Notes under the pieces: model-generated | Database searches by the model: none | Seen by the model: only the letters and a program-made list of their open reading frames with translations | What the model was told of the DNA's origin: nothing | In this document: in pieces, positions 18,562 through 29,890 of the stretch | How the letters are laid out: each line of letters starts with the position of its first letter | Numbering within the stretch: position 1 is the stretch's first letter | From: Pseudomonas sp. HAR-UPW-AIA-41 | GTDB lineage: Bacteria; Pseudomonadota; Gammaproteobacteria; Pseudomonadales; Pseudomonadaceae | NCBI RefSeq assembly: GCF_002304225.1 | Contig: NZ_NSLB01000002.1 | Coordinates: 550,340-614,339 of the forward strand | Length of the DNA: 64,000 nucleotides | Reading direction: 5' to 3' | Made by a program: the position numbers and the translations under genes

Positions 18562-20214
<1,653 letters not shown>

Positions 20215-20254
20215 CTATGGAATTCGTTAAGTCAGGAAACGGAGCGGGAGGCGC

Positions 20255-20548
20255 TTAGGCTTCCAGAACAGCGAGAATTTCGTTCTCGGCCATTACCAGC
20301 AGGTCTTCGCCATCAACCTTGATGGTGTTGCTGCCGGAGTACGGGCCAAACACCACTTTGTCACCGACCTTGACGGCCATCGGACGGACTTCGCCGTTGT
20401 CCAGCACGCGACCGGTGCCAACAGCAACGACTTCACCCTGATTCGGCTTCTCGGCAGCGGAACCCGGCAGCACGATGCCACCAGCGGTTTTGGTTTCTTC
20501 TTCGCTGCGACGAATCACGACGCGGTCATGCAGAGGACGAAGCTTCAT
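20255..20548 (-). CDS. groS: Co-chaperonin GroES
   Basis: This 97-residue co-chaperonin subunit forms the heptameric cap on Gro[16 protein letters not shown] at the start, the mobile-loop region [15 protein letters not shown] and [13 protein letters not shown] are standard. A strong GGAG precedes the start. Its leader contains a perfect 8-bp hairpin at 20579-20596 just upstream of the ribosome-binding site. It is first in the operon. Confidence 0.99.
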   Translation of the reverse strand: MKLRPLHDRVVIRRSEEETKTAGGIVLPGSAAEKPNQGEVVAVGTGRVLDNGEVRPMAVKVGDKVVFGPYSGSNTIKVDGEDLLVMAENEILAVLEA

Positions 20549-20689
20549 TGTCGATCTCTCCTTGGAGGTGGTTAAACGGCCGGTGCCTGCACCGGCGGGT
20601 TAGTAAAGTCCGGCTGGGCCGGGAGCGGCAGGCAATGCCTACCGCAGAAGTCTGATCTGCCGACATGGCAGAAACCTTGCGGTGACAGC

Positions 20690-20724
20690 TACATAAGGGC
20701 GCATGAAGGCATTTCAAGGGCAAA
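20690..20724 (-). promoter_or_regulatory. Sigma-32 heat-shock promoter of groSL
   Basis: On the minus strand, TTTGCCCTTGAA (-35 element, 20713-20724) is followed after 13 bases by CCCTTATGTA (-10 element, 20690-20699). This is close to the sigma-32 consensus CCCTTGAA / CCCCATNTA as I know it. It lies about 140 bases upstream of groS. Confidence 0.85.
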
Positions 20725-20747
20725 GCGAAAAAAATTTCGCACAGTGC

Positions 20748-21200
20748 TCAGTCGTCCCGGCGCTGAAACTCGCCTTCGATCACGTTCGGCCGGGTCTGTC
20801 CGTAACGCGCCTGCGGATCATCGAAGAAGGCACGCTGACGCTCGGCCTGGGCAATCATGCGCTGGCGCAGGTTGCCGATCAGCAGGCGCCGGGTGACAGG
20901 CAGCAGGCACAGCAGGCCGAAGGCATCACTGATGAAGCCCGGCAACAGCAGCAGACCGCCGCCGACAGCAATCAGCAGCCCCTCGAGCATTTCCTGCTCA
21001 GGCAGCTCGCCACGCGCCAGACGCTCTCGGGCACGCCAGGCTGTAGCCAGGCCCGCTACGCGCAGCAGCACGCTGCCGAGAATGGCCGTACCTATGACCA
21101 GCAGCAGGGTCGGCAGTACGCCAATGGCACTACCCACCTGAATCAGCACGGCCAGTTCGATGACCGGGAACAGCAACAGCAGAAAAAGAAAGAAGCGCAT
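20748..21200 (-). CDS. fxsA: FxsA family membrane protein
   Basis: This 150-residue inner-membrane protein has three to four hydrophobic segments (MRFFLFLLLLFPVIELAVLI, then IGVLPTLLLVIGTAILGS, then LIAVGGGLLLLPGF). It matches FxsA, whose E. coli form when overproduced relieves exclusion of phage T7 by the F plasmid. The charged C-terminal tail (FFDDPQARYGQTRP) is cytoplasmic. The ATG at 21200 has AGGA about 9 bases upstream. It lies just upstream of groS in the same direction, but the heat-shock promoter starts after its stop. Confidence 0.9.
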   Translation of the reverse strand: MRFFLFLLLLFPVIELAVLIQVGSAIGVLPTLLLVIGTAILGSVLLRVAGLATAWRARERLARGELPEQEMLEGLLIAVGGGLLLLPGFISDAFGLLCLLPVTRRLLIGNLRQRMIAQAERQRAFFDDPQARYGQTRPNVIEGEFQRRDD

Positions 21201-21263
21201 CAGGATTTCCTTGGGCCACAACGGCTAGCGGTATTCAGCAGATGGCGGCAGCACCGACGAAGT

Positions 21264-21995
21264 TCAACCCTCGACAGCGCCGCCGGTCGGCCAGACTTCG
21301 GCGCGGGCCAGTGCTACCAAGGCCTGGCGCACTTCCAGCGGGCTATTGCAGGATGTTGCGAAGGGCAGCCAGTACAACGATTCCCCGATCCGCAGGTGGA
21401 AACCTTCACTGTCGATACCGACCAGCTCGGCCGGTTGATCCATCGGCAAGCTGGCCAGGGCCACGTAATGGGCCAGCGCGGCAGCGTGATCAGCATTCAT
21501 ATGCTCGACCATGCTCGCCTCGCTCTCTCCGGCAAAGGGATTGGCCAGGGCCACCTGCTCCAGCCAGTGAATCGCCCCAAAGCCACCGATAAAGCGCCAG
21601 CGCACCGGTTCAAGCCGCCAGAAGTCGAAGTCATGGGCGCGGTGGTAGTCACGCGACTGCGGAAAAAAGCGGTAATAACGTGCAGCGGCAGCCTCGATGG
21701 CTGCCTCATCCGTCAGCTTCCGCGCTTCGGCCAACAGAGTCAGACGCCCGGCGGCCTGCACATCGGCAGCACCGCGCTCGCCGACCAGCAACGAACACTT
21801 GGCATCCTGCTGCAGGTTATGGGTGTGCTGGGCGATGCGGCTGATCAGGATCAGCGGGCAGCCTTGCGCGTCCAGGCAATAGGGCACCACCGATCCGAAA
21901 GGGAAACCCGGCATGGCCTTGGAATGGGTCGAGAGCACGCCGCGGTATTCCTTGAGCAGCAATTCTCGGGCATGCTTGGCCGGCTTAATGCTCAC
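21264..21995 (-). CDS. HugZ-family pyridoxamine-oxidase-fold protein
   Basis: This 243-residue protein has an N-terminal split-barrel flavin-binding-like domain (SKAMPGFPFGSVVPYCLDAQG) and a C-terminal DUF2470 domain (MVEHMNADHAAALAHYVAL). This arrangement is found in HugZ/HutZ heme-utilisation proteins and in many relatives of unknown activity. Start is GTG with AAGGAG 8 bases upstream. It lies 63 bases upstream of fxsA in the same direction. Heme binding is suggested only by family. Confidence 0.85.
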   Translation of the reverse strand: MSIKPAKHARELLLKEYRGVLSTHSKAMPGFPFGSVVPYCLDAQGCPLILISRIAQHTHNLQQDAKCSLLVGERGAADVQAAGRLTLLAEARKLTDEAAIEAAAARYYRFFPQSRDYHRAHDFDFWRLEPVRWRFIGGFGAIHWLEQVALANPFAGESEASMVEHMNADHAAALAHYVALASLPMDQPAELVGIDSEGFHLRIGESLYWLPFATSCNSPLEVRQALVALARAEVWPTGGAVEG

Positions 21996-22099
21996 CTTGT
22001 GACTCCTTGACCAGAATCCGTCATAAACGGACGGGTGTTCGCCTGATTATCCACGGACACCGGCAAGGCTCTTCGTAGATGTTTGTGGGGGATTTAACC

Positions 22100-22858
22100 A
22101 TGCAATTGAAAGATAAAGTCATCATCATCACCGGTGGTTGCCAGGGTCTCGGCCGCGCCATGGGCGAATACCTGGCCGCCAAGGGCGCCAAGCTGGCGCT
22201 GGTTGACCTCAATCAGGAAAAACTCGACGAAGCCGTAGCCGCCTGCAAGGCCGCCGGTGGCGATGCCCGTGCCTACCTGTGCAACGTAGCCAACGAAGAG
22301 CAGGTAACCCACATGGTTGCTCAGGTCGCCGCCGACTTCGGCGCCATCAACGGCCTGGTCAACAATGCCGGTATTCTGCGCGACGGTCTGACCATCAAGG
22401 TCAAGGACGGCGAAATCAGCAAGATGAGCCTGGCCCAGTGGCAGTCGGTGATCGACGTGAACCTGACCGGCGTGTTCCTCTGCACCCGCGAAGTGGCGGC
22501 CAAGATGATCGAGCTGAAGAATCAGGGCGCCATTATCAACATCTCCTCCATCTCCCGCGCCGGCAACATGGGTCAGGCCAACTACTCCGCGGCCAAGGCC
22601 GGCGTAGCCGCCGACACCGTGGTCTGGGCCAAGGAGCTGGCACGCTACGGCATCCGCGTCGCCGGTGTTGCTCCGGGCTTCATCGAAACCGAGATGACCG
22701 GCAGCATGAAGCCGGAAGCTCTGGAGAAGATGACCGCCGGCATCCCGCTGCGCCGCATGGGCAAGCCGGCCGAGATCGCCCACTCGGTGGCCTACATCCT
22801 CGAGAACGACTACTACACCGGTCGCATCCTGGAGCTGGACGGCGGCCTGCGCCTGTAA
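22100..22858 (+). CDS. Short-chain dehydrogenase/reductase (FabG-like)
   Basis: This 252-residue cytoplasmic NAD(P)-dependent oxidoreductase has the cofactor motif TGGCQGLG, the NNAG motif, the catalytic Ser in [10 protein letters not shown] and the YxxxK pair in NYSAAKAGV. An insertion after NNAG ([14 protein letters not shown]) is longer than in FabG. The ATG at 22100 follows a GGGGGA; an upstream in-frame ATG (22079) lacks one. It is divergent from the hugZ-like gene. Substrate unknown. Confidence 0.9.
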   Translation: MQLKDKVIIITGGCQGLGRAMGEYLAAKGAKLALVDLNQEKLDEAVAACKAAGGDARAYLCNVANEEQVTHMVAQVAADFGAINGLVNNAGILRDGLTIKVKDGEISKMSLAQWQSVIDVNLTGVFLCTREVAAKMIELKNQGAIINISSISRAGNMGQANYSAAKAGVAADTVVWAKELARYGIRVAGVAPGFIETEMTGSMKPEALEKMTAGIPLRRMGKPAEIAHSVAYILENDYYTGRILELDGGLRL

Positions 22859-22872
22859 CGGCAGCCTGTCAG

Positions 22873-22908
22873 CATGAAAAAGCCCCGCTCAGGCGGGGCT
22901 TTTTCATG
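22873..22908. terminator. Long bidirectional intrinsic terminator
   Basis: A 16-bp perfect stem (CATGAAAAAGCCCCGC and its complement) has a TCAG loop, between the convergent SDR and DUF481 genes. Its left arm is identical to bases 18506-18521 at the groEL terminator. Confidence 0.93.
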
Positions 22909-22929
22909 CTCGGCTTTTCATGACCGAAA

Positions 22930-23922
22930 TTACCAGCCCACCCCCAGACCGATGAGGTAACGCCGCTCCGACTGGGTCTGCCCCAGCCCGCGCAACTGAT
23001 CCAGCTCATAGAGCAATGACAGCCTGGCCCATTCGTTGACCCGGTAACGCAGACCCGCTTCGGCATCGATGATGTAGTCGATTACCTCAATGGTTGGCAC
23101 CTGCAGCTCAGCCTTGCTGTAGAACTCGACACGTGTTCCCCACAGCAGGCGCTTGTAGTCCATCTCGGCCGACCACAAATCAAAGGCCGCATCACCAAAG
23201 CGCGAGTCCAGCTTGGCCCGGTTGAACTGGCCAATCAGCTCGAAACGCCCCAGCTCGTTGTCCCAGAAGCGATAACCGGGGCCCGCGCCGTAAAGCTGCT
23301 GCCGGTAGATATCCTCAAATTCATCCTCTTGCTGGTCATAGCTGGTCCGCCAGTACCAGTTATCCGTAATGAAGCGGTCGAGGTCGTATTCGACTTCCCA
23401 GTTGTCGTCCTTCTTTGCGCCATTCTTGGTCTCATGCTCCAGCTGACCACTGGCCACATGGCGCCACAGGCCGTGGCTGATCCGCGTATCGCCCTTGATT
23501 TTGAACTCGTCGGTTTCGTCCTCGTTGCGCTCCAGATCAAGCTTGGCATCCAGGTTACCCTCCCAGACCCGGTCCTCAAGCAGCGGGCGCGGCGGAATCA
23601 ACTGATGAACCTCTGCCAGTGGCATGACCACTTCCTTGCCATTGACCACCCGGACCATGCCCGAACCTGCCGCCTCCAGGCGTTCGCTGACCAGGGTTTC
23701 GGTGAGGTTGCGTTTGACCAGTAGCGGTTTTTCCGAGCGCAGCGTGTCAATATCCTTCCAGTCGATGGTCACCTGCCCGGCATAACGGGTTTTCAGTACC
23801 AGCTTGCCGCCGTCCATCAGCACGATCTTGCCGGTCAGACGGTCGCCGTTATCCAACCACACGGTGTCGGCCCACAGCGCTCCCGAGAGACACAAGCCCA
23901 GCAACAACAGAATTCCACGCAT
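22930..23922 (-). CDS. DUF481 outer-membrane-type protein
   Basis: This 330-residue exported protein has a short signal peptide (MRGILLLLGLCLSGALWA) and a small N-terminal SH3-like segment (DTVWLDNGDRLTGKIVLMDG). It ends in a DUF481 beta-barrel-like region with a terminal Trp (YLIGLGVGW). The family is salt- or stress-induced in some bacteria and probably sits in the outer membrane. The ATG at 23922 is chosen because the signal peptide begins there, although the ribosome site is weak. The gene diverges from the ATL gene. Confidence 0.85.
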   Translation of the reverse strand: MRGILLLLGLCLSGALWADTVWLDNGDRLTGKIVLMDGGKLVLKTRYAGQVTIDWKDIDTLRSEKPLLVKRNLTETLVSERLEAAGSGMVRVVNGKEVVMPLAEVHQLIPPRPLLEDRVWEGNLDAKLDLERNEDETDEFKIKGDTRISHGLWRHVASGQLEHETKNGAKKDDNWEVEYDLDRFITDNWYWRTSYDQQEDEFEDIYRQQLYGAGPGYRFWDNELGRFELIGQFNRAKLDSRFGDAAFDLWSAEMDYKRLLWGTRVEFYSKAELQVPTIEVIDYIIDAEAGLRYRVNEWARLSLLYELDQLRGLGQTQSERRYLIGLGVGW

Positions 23923-23980
23923 GCTTATCGACCACGATTCCAGCAAAATTTCAGCGCGCAAGGATGCCCTCGCCACCACG

Positions 23981-24295
23981 GTGACAGCAAGCACCGCCCA
24001 GCGCCGCGACGCGCTGTATCTGGCTCTTGCACAAATTCCGGCGGGCCAGGTCACCAGCTACGGCGAACTGGCGGCTCGCGCCGGACTGGGCAGAGCGGCT
24101 CGCTGGGTCGGCCGCACCCTCAGCCAACTGCCCGAAGACACAACCCTGCCCTGGCATCGCGTGGTCGCGGCCGGTGGCCGGCTGAGCCTGCCGGCTGGCA
24201 GCCCTGCCGGAGACGAGCAGCGCGCCCGCCTCAGGGATGAAGGTGTGAGCATCCACAACGAACGGGTGGACATGCGTCGCCACGGGTGGCGCTGA
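23981..24295 (+). CDS. Alkyltransferase-like DNA repair protein (ATL)
   Basis: This protein of about 104 residues has the DNA-binding fold of O6-alkylguanine methyltransferase but carries Trp58 (PWHRVV) where the catalytic Cys of the PCHRV motif belongs. That change defines ATL proteins, which bind O6-alkylguanine without repairing it and hand it to nucleotide-excision repair. RRDALYLALAQIPAGQVTSYGELA and RWVGRTL form the helix-turn-helix and arginine-finger region. Start choice is uncertain: GTG at 23981 fits the family N-terminus, while ATG at 23921 would add 20 residues and overlap the DUF481 start codon. Confidence 0.85.
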   Translation: MTASTAQRRDALYLALAQIPAGQVTSYGELAARAGLGRAARWVGRTLSQLPEDTTLPWHRVVAAGGRLSLPAGSPAGDEQRARLRDEGVSIHNERVDMRRHGWR

Positions 24296-24349
24296 GTATC
24301 CCCAGCGGTTAGAGTGCGCCCTTTGTTCTGCCGCTGGCCCGTGAATCCC

Positions 24350-25891
24350 ATGCCCCGTCGTTCCTGGCGCGCCGCCCTCGCCACCTATGCCAACCCGGCC
24401 ACTCTGGTGCTGCTCATTCTGGGCTTCGCTGCGGGCCTGCCGTACATGCTGGTGTTTTCCACCCTCTCGGTATGGCTGCGCGAAGCCGGCGTGTCGCATC
24501 AGACCATTGGCTACGCCAGCCTGATTGGCCTGGCCTATGCCTTCAAATGGGTCTGGTCGCCCATGCTCGACCAGTGGCGGCTCCCGGTGCTCGGCCGTCT
24601 GGGGCGCCGCCGTTCATGGTTGATCCTTTCGCAGGTGCTGGTAGCCGGCGGCCTGCTGGGTATGGCCCTGATTGATCCGCTTGAACACCTGTCCTGGCTG
24701 ATTGCCGTGGCCGTGGTGGTGGCCTTCGCCTCGGCCACTCAGGACATCGCGGTCGATGCCTACCGCCTGGAAATCGCCGACGACACCCATCAAGCCGCCC
24801 TCGCCGCCAGCTATATGGCGGGCTACCGGGTTTCCGCCCTGCTGGCCACAGCCGGCGCGCTCTATTTCGCGGGCTGGTTCGGCTCCACCGGCAGCAATTA
24901 CTCCTATGGCGCCTGGGCTGGCACTTACGCGCTGTTTGCCCTGTTGATGCTGCCCGGTCTGCTGACCTGCCTGTGGATGCGCGAGCCGGCAGTTTCCCTG
25001 CGTACCCAGCGCGCCGCCGCCCGCTACGGCCTGACCCACCAACTGGTATCGGTGCTGGTACTGATCATCCTGCTGGTCTCTCTGCCGGCCTTCTTCACCC
25101 AGCTACTGCGCAGCGAGCTGTTCAGCAGCGACTTCGACCTTCAGCAACTGCTGCTGGAAGACCGCGCCTTCCTGCGCGCCCTGCTGTACGGGATACTGAC
25201 CGCCCTGTGCCTGTCCAGCCTCGGCCGTCGCGGCCTGGCCCCGGTACTCACTCCGGTCAACGACTTTGTGGTGCGCTATCGCTGGCAGGCGCTGGCGTTG
25301 CTCGGGCTGATCGCCACCTACCGCCTGTCCGACACCGTGATGGGCGTGATGGCCAACGTCTTCTATATCGACCTGGGCTACACCAAGGAACAGATCGCCA
25401 GCATCAGCAAGCTGTTTGGCCTGCTCATGACCCTGTTCGGCGCCGGTCTGGGCGGCGTGCTGATCGTGCGCTTCGGTATCCTGCCGATCCTGTTCATCGG
25501 CGGCGTGGCTTCGGCAGCCACCAATATCCTGTTTGCGCTGATGGCGGGCATGGGCGCCAACGTCGACATGCTGGTGCTCACCATCGGCTGCGACAACTTC
25601 AGCTCCGGTCTGGCCACGGCGGCTTTCGTCGCCTACCTGTCGAGCCTGACCAGTCTGAAGTTCTCTGCCACCCAGTACGCCCTGCTCAGCTCCATCATGT
25701 TGCTGCTGCCGCGTCTGATTGGCGGCTACTCCGGTGCCATGGTGGAAAAACTCGGCTACAGCCAGTTCTTCATGGTCACCGCACTGCTCGGCATCCCGAC
25801 CCTGCTGCTGATTCTCTGGCAGTGGCGCCAGCCGGCCGAAGCTGCTCCCGAACCCGCTGCACCCGCCAGTAATGGCGAGCACAGCGCCTAA
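24350..25891 (+). CDS. ampG: AmpG-type muropeptide permease, MFS
   Basis: This 513-residue major-facilitator transporter resembles AmpG, which imports GlcNAc-anhydroMurNAc muropeptides for wall recycling and thereby feeds AmpC beta-lactamase induction. FAAGLPYMLVFSTLSVWLREAGV, AYAFKWVWSPMLDQ and ATQDIAVDAYRLE are strong AmpG signatures. About 12-14 membrane segments are visible, with a hydrophilic loop near residue 220. It follows the ATL gene by 54 bases. Ribosome site is weak; an in-frame GTG at 24341 is an alternative. Confidence 0.92.
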   Translation: MPRRSWRAALATYANPATLVLLILGFAAGLPYMLVFSTLSVWLREAGVSHQTIGYASLIGLAYAFKWVWSPMLDQWRLPVLGRLGRRRSWLILSQVLVAGGLLGMALIDPLEHLSWLIAVAVVVAFASATQDIAVDAYRLEIADDTHQAALAASYMAGYRVSALLATAGALYFAGWFGSTGSNYSYGAWAGTYALFALLMLPGLLTCLWMREPAVSLRTQRAAARYGLTHQLVSVLVLIILLVSLPAFFTQLLRSELFSSDFDLQQLLLEDRAFLRALLYGILTALCLSSLGRRGLAPVLTPVNDFVVRYRWQALALLGLIATYRLSDTVMGVMANVFYIDLGYTKEQIASISKLFGLLMTLFGAGLGGVLIVRFGILPILFIGGVASAATNILFALMAGMGANVDMLVLTIGCDNFSSGLATAAFVAYLSSLTSLKFSATQYALLSSIMLLLPRLIGGYSGAMVEKLGYSQFFMVTALLGIPTLLLILWQWRQPAEAAPEPAAPASNGEHSA

Positions 25892-25906
25892 CGTCTGATC
25901 CCTGAC

Positions 25907-26932
25907 TCAGGCCGGCTGCGGGGCCCGCTTACAGATCGCGGCCAGAGCCCTGACCCATGACTCATGGGTATTCAGACAGGGCACAAGCACCAGATCCTCA
26001 CCACCCGCGGCAACGAACTGCTCCTTGCCGCGCTGACCGATTTCTTCCAGAGTCTCGATGCAGTCGGCAACAAACGCCGGACACATCACCAGCAGTTTCT
26101 TGACGCCCTGCGCGGCCAGCTCGTCCAGACGCGCCTCGGTATAGGGCTCGATCCACTTGGCCCGTCCCAGGCGTGACTGGAACGCCACCGACCACTGCTG
26201 AGGCGCCAGCCCCGTGCGCTCTGCAAAACCCTCACTGACCCGGTAGCACTGGGCCCGGTAGCAGCTGTCCAGCACTGCCCCCGTGGCTTTCTGGCAACAG
26301 TCGGCGCCCTTCAGGCAATGACTGCCCGTGAGATCGGTCTTGTGCAGATGGCGCTCCGGCAGACCGTGATAGCTCATCAGCAAGTGATCGAACCCCTGCT
26401 GCAGATAGGGACGCGCGCTCTCGGCCAGCGCATCCAGATACTCCGGCTGGTCGTAGAACGGCGCAACGATGGACAGTTCCAGGGGTAACTGGTGCGCAGC
26501 AATCACCCGCTGTGCCTCCACCAGCGCCGTGGTCGTGGTGCTGTCGGCAAACTGTGGGTACAGGGGAGCAAAGGTCACCTGGCGAATACCCTGGACAGCC
26601 AGGCGCTTGAGGCTCGACTCAATGGACGGCTCGCCATAGCGCATCGCCAGCTCCACCGGGCCCTGCGACCAGTGCGGTTTGATCGCTTCGCACAGCTGGC
26701 GGCTGAGCACTACCAGCGGCGAGCCCTCCTCCCACCAGATCGACTGGTAGGCATGGGCCGAGGCCGCCGGGCGCTTGATCAGAATCAGCGACACCAGCAG
26801 ACGGCGCACCGGCCAAGGCAGATCAATGACATAGGGATCCATCAGGAACTGGTTGAGGTAGCGCCTCACATCGGCCACCTCGGTGGAAGCCGGCGAACCC
26901 AGATTGACCAGCAACAACGCCTGTTGAGTCAT
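25907..26932 (-). CDS. hemH: Ferrochelatase
   Basis: This 341-residue enzyme inserts Fe(II) into protoporphyrin IX, the last step of heme synthesis. It starts [12 protein letters not shown], has the catalytic-His region [12 protein letters not shown] and the C-terminal [17 protein letters not shown] with the second active-site Glu. Length is normal. It lies 8 bases after the TIGR01777 SDR gene, so the two form an operon that begins at the LitR/CarH-like operator (27963-27990). Confidence 0.97.
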   Translation of the reverse strand: MTQQALLLVNLGSPASTEVADVRRYLNQFLMDPYVIDLPWPVRRLLVSLILIKRPAASAHAYQSIWWEEGSPLVVLSRQLCEAIKPHWSQGPVELAMRYGEPSIESSLKRLAVQGIRQVTFAPLYPQFADSTTTTALVEAQRVIAAHQLPLELSIVAPFYDQPEYLDALAESARPYLQQGFDHLLMSYHGLPERHLHKTDLTGSHCLKGADCCQKATGAVLDSCYRAQCYRVSEGFAERTGLAPQQWSVAFQSRLGRAKWIEPYTEARLDELAAQGVKKLLVMCPAFVADCIETLEEIGQRGKEQFVAAGGEDLVLVPCLNTHESWVRALAAICKRAPQPA

Positions 26933-26940
26933 GCAATTTC

Positions 26941-27849
26941 CTAATTCAGTGATGGCCCGAGGAGATCATCCAGGGCACTGTCCAGATCGGCAAACGAAAA
27001 CCTGAAGCCCGCTTCCAGCAGGCGCCGCGGCACCGCGCGCTGCCCCCCCAGCAGCAGCACCGACAACTCGCCCAAGCCGACACGCAGAAGCAAACCCGGC
27101 AGTGGCAGGACGGCCGGACGGTGCAACACATGCCCCAGTGCCTGGGCAAAAGCCTTGTTACGTACCAGCTGCGGCGCGCAGGCATTATAAGGACCGCGCG
27201 CCTGCGGGTGGTGCAAGAGAAAATCGATCAGGGCGATTTCATCCTGCAGATGTATCCATGGCATCCACTGCCGGCCCGATCCGATCGGCCCGCCTAGGCC
27301 AAGGCGAAACGGCGGCAGCAGGCGCTGCAGGAAACCGCCGTCGGCCGCCAGCACCAGACCGGTTCGCAGCAGCACCACGCGCAGGCCCAGCGCTTCAGCC
27401 CGCAACGCGGTTTCCTCCCAGGCCCCACAGAGCTGGCTGGCGAAGTCCTCGCTGACTGGTGAATGCTGCTCATCCAGCTCCCGCTCGCCACCATCGCCGT
27501 ACCACCCCACCGCCGAGCCTGACAGCAGAACCTGCGGCCGCTGCGGCAGAGCCTCCAGCCAGGCCAGCAGTTGCTCGGTCAGCTGAATCCGGCTGGCCCA
27601 CAGCAACGCCTTACGTTTGCGCGTCCAGGGCCGGTCGGCAATCGGCGCTCCGGCCAGGTTGACCACCGTATCCGGCACGTCCTGATCCAGTTCACGCAGC
27701 TCGGCAATCCCGCGCACCGCACTGCCGCACAGCGCCGGGATACGCTCAGGCGTGCGACTCCACACCGTCAGACGATGGCCGGCCGCCAGCCAGTGACGGC
27801 ACAGCGCCCGGCCAATCAACCCGCTACCACCGGTCAGCAAGATATGCAT
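26941..27849 (-). CDS. TIGR01777 family epimerase/SDR protein
   Basis: This 302-residue extended SDR starts with the NAD(P) motif [13 protein letters not shown] and contains [13 protein letters not shown] and [12 protein letters not shown], both hallmarks of the TIGR01777/YfcH family. A C-terminal DUF1731 helix bundle ([21 protein letters not shown]) completes it. The real substrate is unknown in the family. GAGGAGG precedes the ATG. First gene of the pair with hemH, divergent from renalase. Confidence 0.92.
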   Translation of the reverse strand: MHILLTGGSGLIGRALCRHWLAAGHRLTVWSRTPERIPALCGSAVRGIAELRELDQDVPDTVVNLAGAPIADRPWTRKRKALLWASRIQLTEQLLAWLEALPQRPQVLLSGSAVGWYGDGGERELDEQHSPVSEDFASQLCGAWEETALRAEALGLRVVLLRTGLVLAADGGFLQRLLPPFRLGLGGPIGSGRQWMPWIHLQDEIALIDFLLHHPQARGPYNACAPQLVRNKAFAQALGHVLHRPAVLPLPGLLLRVGLGELSVLLLGGQRAVPRRLLEAGFRFSFADLDSALDDLLGPSLN

Positions 27850-27962
27850 GGCATCCTCCTCGCATGGCGTGAACTGGCACTAGTCTGAGTATTGACGCCC
27901 CTGTGTCTCTTGCCAGGCACGACGGCGTCATTACTGGAAGGCAGCCACCTGAGCCGCAAATT

Positions 27963-27990
27963 CCTGTACATTAAATACGAATTGTACAGG
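27963..27990. promoter_or_regulatory. TGTACA-N12-TGTACA operator (LitR/CarH-like)
   Basis: The inverted repeat CCTGTACA-N12-TGTACAGG lies between the divergent TIGR01777-hemH and renalase-TIGR02450 pairs. The spacer is exactly 12 bases. From memory this form is the site of class II LitR/CarH-like MerR photosensors in Pseudomonas. No such regulator is encoded in this window. Confidence 0.7.
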
Positions 27991-27993
27991 TAG

Positions 27994-29243
<1,250 letters not shown>

Positions 29244-29432
29244 TCAGTCCTGCTTCGGTGACGGAACCTGCATGGGCTCTTCCTGAGCCTGCAGTTGCCG
29301 CCAGAGTTCAGCCGCATCGCTGAACTCGGTGCCGGCCCCGGCGTTCAGCGCATCCAGATCATAACGGCTCAGACATCCCTCCCCCAGGGTGGCAGGCGCC
29401 TGTGCAGCGGCCTTGTCCAGAGGGCCGGCCAT
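29244..29432 (-). CDS. Small uncharacterised protein coupled to CBS gene
   Basis: This predicted 62-residue protein (MAGPLDKAAAQAPATLGEG and on) contains no recognised motif. Its ATG shares a base with the CBS gene stop (TGATG), which supports real, coupled translation. It ends directly against the convergent TIGR02450 gene. Its Tyr-Asp-Leu and acidic-helix content does not point to a function. Confidence 0.6.
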   Translation of the reverse strand: MAGPLDKAAAQAPATLGEGCLSRYDLDALNAGAGTEFSDAAELWRQLQAQEEPMQVPSPKQD

Positions 29433-29860
29433 CAGTACACGACATCCGGTTGATGGCGGTCATGCTCGGCAAACTGGCGCATTGCCCGCAACACATCATG
29501 CCGGCTGATCTCGCCGACATAGCGCCCATCCTCAAGCACCGGTAGGCGGCGGCGATGCTGGCGACTAAAGCGTTCAGCCACATCGAGAATGCTGCTTTGC
29601 GCCGAAACGGTCTCGACCTCGACCGTCATACAACTACCAACCTGGCCGCCCGCCTCCTCGTGATAGAGGCCTGTCAGAATCGCACGCAGACAATCACCGT
29701 CAGACAGATAGCCGATCAAACAACCGTGCGAATCCAGTACCGCCAGCCCAGAGGTGCGATGATCGAGCATACGATCCACCGCCACGAAAACATCCTGCTC
29801 GGCGCGTAAGGTCGGCAAATGGGTCGACATATAGTCCCGGACCTTGAGCGACTTGAGCAT
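29432..29860 (-). CDS. CBS-domain pair protein
   Basis: This 142-residue protein consists of two CBS domains: residues about 8-65 (VRDYMSTHLPTLRAEQ, GYLSDGDCLRAIL) and about 78-132 (CMTVEVETVSAQSSILD, VGEISRHDVLRAM). Such stand-alone pairs bind adenine nucleotides and act as energy sensors on partners. No catalytic domain is fused. It is 30 bases downstream of purU in the same direction and coupled to a small gene behind it. The partner is unknown. Confidence 0.88.
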   Translation of the reverse strand: MLKSLKVRDYMSTHLPTLRAEQDVFVAVDRMLDHRTSGLAVLDSHGCLIGYLSDGDCLRAILTGLYHEEAGGQVGSCMTVEVETVSAQSSILDVAERFSRQHRRRLPVLEDGRYVGEISRHDVLRAMRQFAEHDRHQPDVVY

Positions 29861-29890
29861 GATGCACCTCCACGTAGAAACGGGCCGGCG

